Positions 24,100-35,762 of a stretch of DNA of 64,000 bases are shown one piece after another. The translations under genes were made by a program, and so were the position numbers. Under the pieces are notes generated by a model. That model saw only the letters and a program-made list of their open reading frames with translations. It had not been told where the DNA came from and made no database searches. Positions within the stretch are counted from its first letter, which is position 1, and each line of letters starts with the position of its first letter. Location: the NCBI GenBank assembly GCA_963576475.1, contig OY754980.1, forward strand, positions 30,239,563 through 30,303,562. Direction: 5' to 3'. This DNA is from Molanna angustata (Eukaryota; Arthropoda; Insecta; Trichoptera; Molannidae).

Positions 24100-26365
24100 T
24101 TAAATTTTCTCGTGTAACTTTAAAGTTTCCATATTATGAAGCATTCTATAAAGAATTTTACAGTATCATGTAATACAATTTAATTCAAAATCTCAAATTG
24201 GAAAACGTACAAACAATATATTATATCCGAAAACATGAAGAATTTTACGAGAACATTTACGACTAGTTCGGAATCTTCTTTCTTGTGTATGTATGAGCAT
24301 AATATATACAGAGTTGCCATATCAACGTCCATTTTCTGTTTGCATTTTTATCAAATTGTATACTAAATTTTATGTTATGTAAAAAAATACATCTAAAAGT
24401 GTATTACAAATACTTATGTATATCGATTGTGTTACAATGATATGGATGAACAGATAAACCTAACATGATATTTTTTATTTTGAATGTTCCTCTACGTATA
24501 AAATCATACGTACAAACTAACATGTCAGATATGTAAAGAGACTAGAATGCGAAAGACAGAAAGAAGTCCTTGTAAACATTCATCGCTTCCTTCCCATTGA
24601 AAATTGGATAAATTTCAAAAGTTTTAGAACAGCCTCTCTTTTGATAGGTGTACAATAGAAGAGGTGTCCCGAGAAAATACAGACCAGGATTGAGATGGCA
24701 AAGTGCATTTTATAGAAAATGCAAAAACTGCTAATTAACCGAGTTTTAAGGTTAAATACTAGAAGCATTCATCAATAATTCGTTAGCACGTTGTTCTACT
24801 TCAATTGTTTTTTATTAAGGGTACACCAGTGGGTGTCCCATAAAAATTTGGTCAAGATCTGATGATAGGATTCATGTGAAAATCGCGAAACACTTGAATT
24901 AGCAATGGCATCTCAAATACATATCATGGGCGAATAACTCTTTACTTCATCAACAGATTGAAATGACTATTTTTGTGCTGAAAAGGAGTTACTTTAGTGA
25001 TTGTTTCACATAAATTTTTTCAAAATTTTATGATGGGATCCATTACAAATAGCATTTTTTAATATCGTTTTTTAGTGACTTTTATTTTATTCCATTTTAT
25101 CGAGTACAAACAGTCATATCTACGATGTATAAGCACAAATTAATGAGTTACCAGCATATGGACCAGTGAAGACTCACGATATTACGAATTTTTAATTATT
25201 TTGAAATTTAAATAATAAAAAAAGAAATCAATTGTTCAATTACGAAAATAAATCAATCAATAATTTAGTAAGTAAATTAATTAAAAAGACAATAAAAAAT
25301 AAATGAACAAATGAATAAATAATAAACATTAAAAAATCTCTTATGTTTAACAATTAAGAATAAGATGATTCCAGTAATTCTCGTACACCTCTCGTAAACT
25401 ATCCCTTATTCAATAAAAATATGTCCAGGCCACCGAATAACATAGAGCGAACAACTGTGCTGCATAAACGTATTCCGAGCATAATTTATTGGTCGTGCAG
25501 TTGGGCAACCTGAAGAAATAATTAGCACGAGTAACGCGCTGTGGGCAATGGATAGGTTACCAGCTAGAGTAGATTCACAGAATCGACATCTCCATTTATT
25601 AATACGTTTTATATTTTGTCATTGAGTTGAAGCGAGAATTGTCCGTCGACAAAAACAAAAATATACCCACCACAAATAGAATATATAATTTAATTTTTAA
25701 TATGGTGAAAAAATTATGGGTTGAACGTAAATAAAACAGCGCTAACTTCATGTCCAAGCCACGAGACAGAACAGGATTGTTGTACCGTTGGTTAGTACCC
25801 GAAACTTTCTCAGGCCGGAAACCGTGAATTTATTTATATACCGTAAAAATTCGTAATGTATACATTCATGTGCTTTTGGTTTTCCTTCACGCACCGATTC
25901 ACGAGGCAGACGGGGGGCAGTTTCCCTTTCAAAGGAAGAGGAAAAAAAACATGATTTACGCCGGTGCCAATTACGTTTTTGAACTTATAAGCCTTTCGGG
26001 GTAATATTTTACAGAATTTCTGGAGCAGGAAAAAATGCGATTACATACTTTCTATAGCTCCATACTCCCTAACCCCAGTGTCAGGTGAAATTCAAAAGAA
26101 ATATTTTTCATGTTAAACGAACATACACAATAATATGACCCCATTTTTTAACATTGGTTCATGTCGGATTCGTGTTATGAGTAGCGTTAATAACCAATTA
26201 TGTAACCTACTCTGATTTGTTTATTTATGTTTTTTTTAATTCTTAATATATAAAAATCTCATGTCACTATGTTTTTTTTATTCATTTATTTGCGGAATAT
26301 TACACATTTCAAAATAAATTTAAACAATATAAACATTTGGTATTACATAATAAACAGTTTTATAA
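24100..26365. other. No recognised feature
   Basis: Long AT-rich stretch. No open segment with splice sites and no repeat shared with the rest of the window was seen. Confidence 0.4.
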
Positions 26366-26367
26366 AG

Positions 26368-26500
26368 TTATGTGAAATATGAGACGATGCATGGTTGTAA
26401 AGGAAGATAGGAATGTGTGCAAAAATATAGGAGTATGGCGCTCGGTTGTCTCTGCTTACCCGGTAAGGGATATGGCGTGATGGTATGTATGTATGTATGT
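26368..26500 (+). mobile_element. LINE 3' end (W-R-S-V-x-S-A-Y-P family)
   Basis: The frame reads RCMVVKEDRNVCKNIGVWRS then VVSAYPVRDMA and TGA, followed by TGGTATGTATGTATGTATGT. The same C-terminus occurs at 35040-35160 (minus) and 53525-53660 (plus). Only the last 40 codons are present. Confidence 0.75.
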
Positions 26501-26610
26501 GGAATATACACCTCACCTCACTAGACCTAGGTCTGTTCTGAGGTGATACTATTTTTTTACTAATTTTTGTCATCATGTGTATTGTGTATGTCATGATGTA
26601 TGTAGTGAAT

Positions 26611-28398
26611 GTAATAAGTAATAATATACAAAGGAATGTGAATATCAAAAAGGTAATATAATTAATAATAATACAAATAATAAGTAATAATATACAAAGG
26701 AATGTGAATATCAAAAAGGTAATATAATTAATAATTATACAAATAATAATTAATAATATGCTAAGGAATGTGAATACCAAAAAGGTAATATAAATAATAA
26801 TAATACAAATAATAAGTAATAATATACATACCTAGGAATGTGAATATCAAAAAGGTAATATAATTAATAATAATACAAATAATAAGTAATAATATACAAA
26901 GGAATGTGAATATCAAAAAGGTAATATAATTAATAATTATACAAATAATAATTAATAATATGCTAAGGAATGTGAATATCAAAAAGGTAATATAATTAAT
27001 AATAATACAAATAATAAGTAATAATATACATAGGAATGTGAATATCAAAAAGGTAATATAATTTATAATAATACAAATAATAAGTAATAATATACAAAGG
27101 AATGTGAATATCAAAAAGGTAATATAATTAATAATTATACAAATAATAATTAATAATATGCTAAGGAATGTGAATACCAAAAAGGTAATATAATTAATAA
27201 TAATACAAATAATAAGTAATAATATACATAGGAATGTGAATATCAAAAAGATAATATAATTAATAATAATACAAATAATAAGTAATAATATACAAAGGAA
27301 TGTGAATATCAAAAAGGTAATATAATTAATAATTATACAAATAATAATTAATAATATGCTAAGGAATGTGAATACCAAAAAGGTAATATAATTAATAATA
27401 ATACAAATAATAAGTAATAATATGCTAAGGAATGTGAATACCAAAAAGGTAATATAATTAATAATAATACAAATAATAAGTAATAATATACAAAGGAATG
27501 TGAATATCAAAAACGTAATATAATTAATAATAATACAAATAATAAATAATAATATACAAAGGAATGTGAATATCAAAAAGGTAATATAATTAATAATTAT
27601 ACAAATAATAATTAATAATATGCTAAGGAATGTGAATACCAAAAAGGTAATATAATTAATAATAATACAAATAATAAGTAATAATATACAAAGGAATGTG
27701 AATATCAAAAACGTAATATAATTAATAATAAAACAAATAATAAGTAATAATATACAAAGGAATGTGAATATCAAAAAGGTAATATAATTAATAATTATAC
27801 AAATAATAATTAATAATATGCTAAGGAATGTGAATACCAAAAAGGTAATATAATTAATAATAATACAAATAATAAGTAATAATATGCTAAGGAATGTGAA
27901 TACCAAAAAGGTAATATTATTAATGATAATTCAAATAATAAGTAATAATATGCTAAGGAATGTGAATACCAAAAAGGTAATATAATTAATAATAATACAA
28001 ATAATAAGTAATAATATGCTAAGGAATGTGAATACCAAAAAGGTAATATTATTAATAATAATTCAAATAATAAGTAATAATATGCTAAGGAATGTGAATA
28101 CCAAAAAGGTAATATAATTAATAATAATACAAATAATAAGTAATAATATGCTAAGGAATGTGAATACCAAAAAGGTAATATTATTAATAATAATACAAAT
28201 AATAACTAATAATATGCTAAGGAATGTGAATACCAAAAAGGTAATATTATTAATAATAATTCAAATAATAAGTAATAATATGCTAAGGAATGTGAATACC
28301 AAAAAGGTAATATAATTAATAATAAACAAATAATAAGTAATAATATGCTAAGGAATGTGAATACCAAAAAGGTAATATAATTAATAATTATACAAATA
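26611..28398. repeat. 66-bp-period minisatellite, about 27 copies
   Basis: The unit includes AAGGAATGTGAATATCAAAA, AGGTAATATAATTAATAATA and ATACAAATAATAAGTAATAA. Two main variants alternate: ATACAAAGG with AATATC, and ATGCTAAGG with AATACC. The second dominates after about 27830. Because 66 is a multiple of three, the minus strand stays open for 381 codons (27906-26761) encoding a 22-residue hydrophobic repeat; I do not regard this as a gene. Confidence 0.97.
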
Positions 28399-28544
28399 TC
28401 GCAGGTAGACCAATTTTAAACAACTTTCCATCACCCCCTCCAATAATCCTCCCCCACCTTAAACACAAATTTTAAAGTGTATTAATTTTGTTGTTATTTT
28501 TAAATGTGGCACACAAATTATGTTTTCAAAATAATTATAAAAAC

Positions 28545-28715
28545 ATCTCACATAGTTCAGCAATGAGTTTCACCACCAATTCTGCATGTTGAGATCATAG
28601 GTGAGACGAAACTGATTTGTGGGGATGCTCGTACGTGTCATGCTTCATTTTACAAGGTAATACACGACCGGACACCGCTGGTTGCTCCACTTTGTGGAAT
28701 TATACCGTGATGGTA
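28545..28715 (+). repeat. Repeat family D
   Basis: CACATAGTTCAGCAATGAGT, TTCTGCATGTTGAGATCATA, GGTGAGACGAAACTGATTTG and ACCGTGATGGTATGAATGT define the fullest extent of the family, about 170 bp. Confidence 0.65.
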
Positions 28716-28784
28716 TGAATGTAATTGCTCGAGGTACATGACAAAATATTGAGAAGATAATCCTTTGAAATTTCTCATTCTGTC

Positions 28785-28840
28785 AGACATATGCGTGTAT
28801 CCCCACACACCAGCCTTGTCTCACATAAAAAGGCATAACA
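28785..28840 (-). repeat. Repeat family D, short inverted piece
   Basis: ATGCGTGTATCCCCACACAC then TGTCTCACATAAAAAGGCA; reverse of the family core. Confidence 0.5.
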
Positions 28841-28867
28841 TTCTTAGTATTCGCTGATATATTACAA

Positions 28868-29335
28868 ATCGTTTTCAAGACAGCTGCGAGGTTGATACCT
28901 ATATGGAGCCGACAAAATAAGTCACATAACACCTCATTGCGAACTACACTGGTTATAATGTCCATAGAAGGAGTAGATTTTAAGGTATGCCTGATGGACC
29001 TGATGGTGTTTAAGGCTCTGAACGACTTGGGCACTTGGCTCCACACTGCATTCAAGAACTGTGTCAAAAGAATGTTCCATCAGGAAGACAGCTTAAATTG
29101 AGATCATCTGGACCACAGAGTACCATCTCTTTAAAAGAATTGGACAGTCATTAAGGCGGATTACTAGCATCGCGGTTTCAGTGTGAACGAGCTTTTAAAA
29201 TGCAATAAATTGCTCCTTGTCAAAGGTGGAGCTCAGAGCATTGACACCTTCGGTAGACTTCTTAAGACTGCCTTGTTTCGTATAACCAACAAAATAAGCT
29301 ACAGCGCCCTTGGAGTGATCTTGTATCACTAATAA
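28868..29335 (+). mobile_element. LINE (CR1/L2-group) C-terminal fragment
   Basis: Interrupted frames read VDFKVCLMDLMVFKALNDLG, then KRIGQSLRRITSIAVSV, then ELLKCNKLLLVKGGAQSIDT, FGRLLKTALFRITN and ALGVILYH. I-D-F-K-x-x-L-x-V-F-K-A-L-N followed by S-x-x-x-F-x-x-x-L-K-T-x-L-F is the L2/CR1 C-terminal layout. Several frameshifts and stops. Confidence 0.7.
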
Positions 29336-29339
29336 GCTC

Positions 29340-30020
29340 TTAATAAATTATTTGTATAATCATTATAAAACTCAAAATGTGTGGCGAATCATATCACGTG
29401 TTATTTTGCCTCATGCTTTAGCTATTATGTTTAAATAAATTAAACCATTTCAAAATTGAATCGTGTTTGAGGTTAGAATAATTGTCAAACGGTAAAATCT
29501 ATAATGTGTAATTATTATTTGTAGGTACTGTGAAAGTCATTAAGGATTCAACCAGTTTTGTTCCCGTTGTCACACTCCAAAACTTTAAATTAGATCCAAC
29601 TTCCCTACCGTACCTACGTGATGTCGGTCTGTTATTTTTTTTGTTCAAACATTCACTGTTTTCAGTGCAATGCGCTTTCACAGACAAGTGAAACACGTTG
29701 TTTCGTATTGTTTTTATAAGTTTTGTGTTGTTTCTGCGTTGATCCTAAGAAAATAAACACAGGACGGAGTATATATCTATGTAGTGGAATTGGATTTTGT
29801 GAAAAAATAAATACACTCTAAAGCTTTCCATTTCAACTTGTGCTGTGTTTTGATCTTGTTTATTCATTTCATGTTATGTAGCTCCGATGTGAGGCTTTTC
29901 AATTTCTGACTCGATTTGATTTACAAACATGCTTTATTTCAGAAAGTAGGTACCCACAAATAGAAATTATAGAGGTATAAAAGTAATGAAAGGTTAGTTT
30001 TGTATTGTATATCAAATTGA
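29340..30020. other. No recognised feature
   Basis: AT-rich intronic-type sequence without a matched repeat. Confidence 0.4.
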
Positions 30021-30024
30021 CTAA

Positions 30025-30284
30025 ACTTCTGAACATGTATAATATTATCAACTTCTAAAGATGTATTGACTTCTTGAAGTGTATTATTAACTTCTTAACA
30101 TATATTATTAACTTCCAAAACATGTATTTCTTGTTGATAGCTGACAATTACATTTACATTTTAATTAATTCCCTTAATTATACATAGTACTAATTAACAC
30201 GTATTATTAACTTCCAATACTTTAGTACATAAGGTCTTTGCTTCCAAACATGTACTTTTTGCTCATTGATGTGTATTTTTTCTA
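30025..30284. repeat. Degenerate minisatellite, left part
   Basis: Repeats of ATGTATTATTAACTTCC-type units, about 28-40 bp apart. The same motif resumes at 31695-31890, so the SINE/RTE nest sits inside the array. Confidence 0.6.
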
Positions 30285-30369
30285 TTTTTTTTTAATAAAA
30301 AGAAAGAATATGTCCTTGTAGTAACATGTACATATACATCCTCATGAATTCCCTAAACTAAGCGTAAAT
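30285..30369 (-). mobile_element. SINE family 3, 3' half (split)
   Basis: ACATGTACATATACATCCTC and ATTCCCTAAACTAAGCG match the body of the SINE 3 copies at 33695 and 47454. The head continues at 31607-31690, beyond the RTE insertion. Confidence 0.8.
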
Positions 30370-31598
30370 TCAGTATAACAATTATACTGAATTTACGTAT
30401 AACAATTTCTTTATACTGAAATTGTTATACGTAAAATTTACGTAAATTTACGTATAACAATTATACTGAATTTCAGTATAACAATTATACAATAATATAA
30501 CAATTCATCTTGCATTCATCGACTATAAAAAAGCATTCGACTCTGTAGAACAATGTGAAATTATAAACGCATTAAATGATGCGAGAATTGACTCCAGATA
30601 TTCAAGGCTTATCAAATTTATATATGAACACGCCACCATGGATGTAAGAATCGATGAAAATACAAAAACAGAAAAAATCAATATAAAAAGAGGTGTCAGA
30701 CAAGGAGATACCATATCACCTAAACTGTTTACATTGGTTTTGGAGGGCATATTTAAAACTTTGAACTGGGAAGACAAGGGAATAAAAATAAATGGAACAA
30801 ACTTAAACCACCTCCGTTTTGCAGATGACATAGTGCTTATAAGTGATGATCTGGAAGAACTTCATGTTATGATAAAAGAACTCCACGATGCTTCCCTAAT
30901 GGTCGGCCTGGAAATAAATATCAACAAAACGAAAATCATGAGTCCATCATCTAACAGCACTATCACAATTGATAGTAAAATAATTGAAGCTGTTGAAGAA
31001 TATATATACCTTGGACACAAGATAAAATTAGGAAAGGATAACCAGACAGCAGAAATACCCAGAAGGATCGGACTAGGTTGGGCAGCCTTTGGAAAACTTA
31101 AACATGTCCTAAAAAACAGAGATATTCCCACATGTCTGAAAAGAAAAGTTTTTGAAACATGTATCCTGCCTGTGCTTACGTATGGTCTGGAAACTATCAC
31201 GCTAACTGCGAGGACCATACATAAGCTAAAATGCACTCAGAGATCCATGGAAAGGCAAATGATAGGCGTAAGTCTAAGAGACAAAATTAGAAATGAAGAA
31301 ATCAGACGCCAGACAAAAGTTGTTGATGTCATGGATCGAGTTGCAAAACTTAAATGGCAATGGGCAGGTCATGTTGCCAGACAGGGTACGGACAGATGGG
31401 CACCCAGAATTCTAAATTGGAGACCATGGGATATGAAAAGGGGAATAGGCCGGCCCCAGAAAAGGTGGGCCGATGATATTGTCCCTGTCGCTGGAAGCGG
31501 ATGGGTTCGAAAAGCCCAGAAAAAAGACGAGTGGAAGCTATTAGAAGAGGCCTACATCCAGCAGTGGAGAGATGGCTGAGAAAGAAGAAGAAGAAGAA
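30370..31598 (+). mobile_element. RTE-clade LINE, 5'-truncated copy with reverse transcriptase
   Basis: An open frame from about 30509 to the TGA at 31577-31579 encodes roughly the last 355 residues of an endonuclease/reverse-transcriptase polyprotein. It includes YKKAFDSV (palm motif A, about 30521), GVRQGDTISPKLF (motif B) and the catalytic FADD box (30818-30829), then NINKTKIM, CILPVLTYGLETITL, KWQWAGHVARQ and a C-terminal AYIQQWRDG. The order and the G-R-P-Q-K-R-W block match lepidopteran RTE elements. The 3' end is a (GAA)n tract. An 8-10-bp duplication (GCGTAAAT) flanks it at 30362-30369 and 31599-31606. The endonuclease and N-terminal RT regions are absent. The frame is intact over what remains, so this is the youngest LINE in the window. 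Confidence 0.9.
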
Positions 31599-31606
31599 GC
31601 GTAAAT

Positions 31607-31690
31607 GCTTGTACTATAGGTGAACGAAATCGGTCGTGGCAGGATTCGACTACTAACCCAGCGCACTAACTGTTCTGCCACCACCCATCT
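31607..31690 (-). mobile_element. SINE family 3, tRNA-like head (split)
   Basis: AAATGCTTGTACTATAGGTG, CGAAATCGGTCGTGGCAGGA and GTTCTGCCACCACCCATC; the reverse carries the A-box-like TGGTGGCAGAACAGTTAG. About 17 bp are missing near the B-box compared with 47454. Confidence 0.8.
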
Positions 31691-31694
31691 ACAT

Positions 31695-31890
31695 CTTGAA
31701 ATGTATGATTAACTTCCAAACATATACTTTGTGCTCATCTTCCACTTATTAAAATGTATTATTAACTTATTAACATGTACCTCTTGGCATGTATTGTAAG
31801 CTTCTCAATGGGTGTATTTTTTCTATAACTTAAAAGTATTGACTGTACAGACCTTCTGAAAATTATTAACTTCAACATACCAAATAGACG
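31695..31890. repeat. Degenerate minisatellite, right part
   Basis: TGTATGATTAACTTCC, AAATGTATTATTAACTTATT and similar; continuation of 30025-30284. Confidence 0.55.
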
Positions 31891-32202
31891 AACAAGGCAC
31901 ACCTCAACGTTCTTTTTAGACAAAAAAACACGTCATTGTGCCGATGCCTTACCACAAATAATAATTTGGAAAGAATCAGTTCCGTGAACATATTCTGTAT
32001 GTACCTACAGGACCCTTTTCAGGAGCCACATTAGACAGGAAATTCATTGTTTTGTTACCAGCAGGATTACATAAACAATGAAATCAAAGGTGGGCTGATT
32101 AAGTCACAATTACTTGCTTTATTATTTTTATTTTTTACGTTGCTCATATTTTTAAATGTACAAATAAAAGAAAAATCAATCGGAGCCAATTTACTGCACA
32201 AT

Positions 32203-32379
32203 GCCCCCGAGTCAAATCGAAAACGCTTAACGATATCGCCAAACGCTATTTTTTTTGTATGGGATTTGACGATTATTGTTTGTTATTGTAGAAAAAATTC
32301 TAGAACAAACGTCAAATCCCATACAACAAAAAAATAGCGTTTGACGATATCGTTAAGCGTTTTCAACTTGACTCAGGCT
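32203..32379. mobile_element. Foldback MITE, about 177 bp
   Basis: The left arm GAGTCAAATCGAAAACGCTT, AACGATATCGCCAAACGCTA and GTATGGGATTTGACG pairs with the right arm CGTCAAATCCCATAC through AAGCGTTTTCAACTTGACTC. Arms of nearly 70 bp enclose about 40 bp. No coding sequence. Confidence 0.8.
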
Positions 32380-33005
32380 CATTTAATTAAATTTTTGGAA
32401 TAACATGGCTCGCCAAAGAAAGAATTGACAAGACTATGTAAAATATGAAAAGGAAACATAAGAAGCTTGAATAGTCGACGGGCAAGAATGTAACGCACGA
32501 TTCTCTCTATCAACCCCATTAGAAACAGCTTTATGGTATGTAAGTATAAGTCTACCAGTAATATCGTCCGGTTTTGATTCTTCGTTCCCATTATTGGTTT
32601 TGGCACTTGTCCAATTCGTTCACTAGATTCTGTCTATACCTCTGTCGTTATCTGATATAATCCATAGACGATAGACGTGACGGATGGATATTATCTGAAT
32701 GTAGCTACGTACATAATGCATATATTTAATGACGTAGTATCAGATTCTCTATGACCTCACTTCATATTCCTAAAATATCCACACTATCTCAGGTATTCTG
32801 ATCGGATATCAAATTTAATATTCGTAATGGAGAATGCAGTGAATTGTTGAGCAGATGAATTCGCTATGTAATGTTATGACTGAGATTGGTTATTTTATTT
32901 AAGTAATGTGCAAATACTTTATATGTATATGTACTCGACATGGTATTTTGTTTAATCGATCTTTAGACCAAAGGGATAGAAATTCCGTTAACGTTTTTGA
33001 AATAA
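32380..33005. other. No recognised feature
   Basis: AT-rich intronic-type sequence. Confidence 0.4.
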
Positions 33006-33009
33006 TTAG

Positions 33010-33365
33010 CTTTGTTTGAAACACGAATGAGGACTTTTATACGACCAGTTTCAAAGCTTTCGAGAGATAAAATACTCAGAAAAATATTCGGACCTGTACA
33101 GGGAAACGGAACTTGGAGAATGCTACACAACGACGAGATCTGCAGTAGTTATAATGAGCCCAACATTATAGTTACTGAGCCTGCGATGGGCAGGGCACAT
33201 GGAAAGAATGGGAGATGAAAGAGTGCCAAATAGGATCCAGCACACAAAGCCCCAAGGTAGATGAAACTTTGGAAGACCCAAGCTCCGATGGCTGGATGGC
33301 GTGCATCGGGATGTGGAGACTGCTTCTACATACCTCAAGACGAATACCACAAATTTCGAATCAAT
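33010..33365 (+). mobile_element. LINE reverse-transcriptase C-terminal fragment
   Basis: Frame 1 reads MRTFIRPVSKLS, DKILRKIFGPVQGNGTWRML, EICSSYNEPNIIV. After a frameshift near 33178 it continues LLSLRWAGHMERMGDERVPN and GRPKLRWLDGVHRDVE. K-x-L-R-x-I-F-G-P-V, L-R-W-A-G-H-x-x-R-M and G-R-P-x-x-R-W form the usual tail of insect non-LTR polyproteins. Confidence 0.8.
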
Positions 33366-33694
33366 GAGTTCAATCGACTTTGTTTTGATGTCATGTGGGT
33401 ATAATACGTTGACTTAGAGCTGATTAGATTTCTATAGATTTAATTTAATTTGTGATTCTTTCGTTATCCTCTAAAATTATGAAAAATATTTGACAAATTT
33501 AAAGAAGTAGGTACGTTGTTAACTTTTGAAATAAAATTATTCTTGGTACAGGTGAATGTTGGCTCTAGCCAATATTGTTGCCAATAACGAATTAAACACA
33601 TTTAGAGTAGAGGTTTTCGTGTTAGCCACAACCTCCTCTTGATTTATTGTATTCATAATCTTTATGGATTTTGTATTTTTATATATTTTTTTAA

Positions 33695-33838
33695 AATTAA
33701 TATGTCATTGTTAAACAAGTACATATACATCTTCCTACGTTCCCTAAAATAAGCATACAAATGCTTGTGCTATAGGTGAACGAAATCGGTCGAGGCAGGA
33801 TTCGAACTCGCAACCACTGGATTACTAGCCCACTAGCA
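33695..33838 (-). mobile_element. SINE family 3, head truncated
   Basis: AACAAGTACATATACATCTT, CCCTAAAATAAGCATACAAA, GAACGAAATCGGTCGAGGCA, a B-box in AGGATTCGAACTCGC, and GGATTACTAGCCC. The 5' head stops at the border of the 590-bp TIR element. Confidence 0.85.
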
Positions 33839-33842
33839 TATA

Positions 33843-34432
33843 CAGGTTTACAGTTTTAGTCGTACAGAATATTAAAGGACGATATAATTCTGGTCATTTC
33901 TGACGGATTTGATACTAAATGTTAGGTCCGAAACTTAACCGTTATGGAGATATTGAATTTTAAAGATTTAAAAAAAAAAAAATTTGGTTATTTTATCAAT
34001 TTTTTCCGGATTAGATGTCAAAGGATCCGTTTTTTTATGTATCTAGTTAGAGGGCATGTCAAATAATAAAAATGATTAAGAAAAACTGAACCTACTACTA
34101 ACAGCTTAAAAAGACAGCTCGACAACAGTTAGAATTAAAGAATTATCACAAAGTGTTTTTAACTTTGAAGCGCTTTGTTTGAAAAAAAAAATATTGAATT
34201 TATTCTGCAAATAATTGTCAAACTTCTACGTTTCTTTAGCTATTCAAAAAGCTATAACACTTGCTATTAAATAGTTAAACCATTGACCAAATAACAGTTA
34301 AGATAGTAGAGGGTACATTTTAGTTTGAGGAATAAGTAGCTAAAATACGTAAACAAAACAAAAAAAAAACAGAGCAATATATTTTATAATTATAGTCCTT
34401 TAATATTCTGTACGACTAAACCTGTAACCCTG
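33843..34432. mobile_element. 590-bp TIR element
   Basis: CAGGTTTACAGTTTTAGTCG with TACAGAATATTAAAGGAC on the left pairs with the reversed right end CAGGGTTACAGGTTTAGTCG with the same continuation, about 42 bp in all. TATA occurs on both sides (33839-33842 and 34433-34436), a possible target duplication. No protein-coding frame. Superfamily undetermined. Confidence 0.7.
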
Positions 34433-34439
34433 TATATCT

Positions 34440-35035
34440 ACGGAATTTAGAAATATTCTTTTTCAGAAATCATTTATTTGAAACCTTTTCGCACGATACG
34501 CAATATTGGCTTTGTTATAGCAAAATAATAAAAATGTATTTTTTCTGTCGAGTTGTATCATTCTGATAAAACTTTTAATAGGTCTGCCTACAATATTCGT
34601 AGAAACACACGTCGATTTATCGGAAATGGATTATAAAAATAAATTCCGTGTACTAAAGTCATTAAATTCCATATTTTCCATTGGGCCTTCACATGTGCAG
34701 TTTTCAAAAATACTCACCCATGACCTTTCGTGCAATTATTGTTCGTGAAATTGTATTTCATTCATCGCAGAATTTAACTCTTTAATATTCATAGGTGTTT
34801 TTTTTTTGTACTTGCAAAATAGTACACACAGTTGCAGCTTTCAAGAACACGCTCGGACACTTAAAGCTTGGGGCGTTTTACCCTCTTACATTGCGAGTAA
34901 AAAACACCTTGAAAAGAAACTAACGAGAATGGTACTAGAGGTTGAAGAAAAAGATGTAAAATCACGCCTTGTCTTTGGCAAGCTGTAGCCCAAAAACTTT
35001 CTACTTTAAAAGTCAAGTATCTAATCAAACACGTA
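34440..35035. other. No recognised feature
   Basis: AT-rich sequence; no repeat matched elsewhere. Confidence 0.4.
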
Positions 35036-35039
35036 TGTA

Positions 35040-35525
35040 ATCTAAGTAGTTCAATTACATACATACCATCACGCCATGTCACGGGGTAAGCAGAGAGAAC
35101 CGAGCGCCATATTCCTCTATTTTTCACACATTCATGACTTTCTGTACATCCATACATCGTCCATATATGTCAAGCTTCATATGTTTCCTTCTTTCAAAAT
35201 ATCATTCACAGCCCCCGCTATTCACTCCATTTCTTACACCCATGTATATTTTACTGGTCAGTCGTTCATCGTTCATTATTTCAATATGTCCAAACCACCT
35301 CAAGGCGTTCACTTTAAATTTACTTTAATATTCTTCTTTATCTTGCATTATCTCTTTATGTCCTTATTTTTTATTCTATCATATATCGTTCTATTACATA
35401 CTCTTCTTAGTAATCTCATTTCTACGGCATGTATTCTACATTCATGCGTCTTTTGCCACGTCCATGTTTCACTCGCGTACGTCAAAGTAGGAACTACAAT
35501 TGCATAGTACAATCGTACTGATTTT
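35040..35525 (-). mobile_element. LINE reverse-transcriptase C-terminal fragment
   Basis: Reading leftwards from 35520: AIVVPTLTYASETWTWQKTH, ECRIHAVEMRLLRRVCNRT, DRIKNKDIKR, stop; shifted LRWFGHIE and MNDERLTSKIYMGV; then CTESHECVKNRGIWRSVLSA and YPVTWRDGM. P-T-L-x-Y-x-S-E-T-W, L-R-W-F-G-H-I-E and W-R-S-V-L-S-A-Y-P are the known order in lepidopteran non-LTR polyproteins. Several stops and shifts. Links the isolated 3' ends at 26368 and 53525 to a real LINE. Confidence 0.8.
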
Positions 35526-35654
35526 TTAAAGTAATTATTTTAAGTATTCTTCCTCGGCCAACTAATAAGTAATTCGTAATATATCGTATTCTGTTACATA
35601 TATCGTATTGTTTCTCAGGCAACTAACATGTAATATGATAAATATCAATTTGAA

Positions 35655-35762
35655 ACACACCCAATAACAAGTTGCCACATTCTGGAGACTTATCATCTTA
35701 CAGATCCAGACTGTAAACAAAATAATTTAAAAGTGTGTATCTACCGGGAATCGAACCCGTGA
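35655..35762 (-). mobile_element. SINE family 1, 3' part and B-box
   Basis: CACCCAATAACAAGTTGCCA, TTCTGGAGACTTATCATC and ACCGGGAATCGAACCCGTG. The A-box half is missing. Confidence 0.75.

Noticed and set aside
26761..27906. 381-codon minus-strand open frame with a repeated hydrophobic peptide
   Set aside because: Entirely explained by a 66-bp tandem repeat; composition is AT-only driven, with no start or splice context, and neighbouring copies break the frame.
26611..28398. CRISPR-like array
   Set aside because: Units are contiguous tandem repeats without unique spacers, in a eukaryotic intron.
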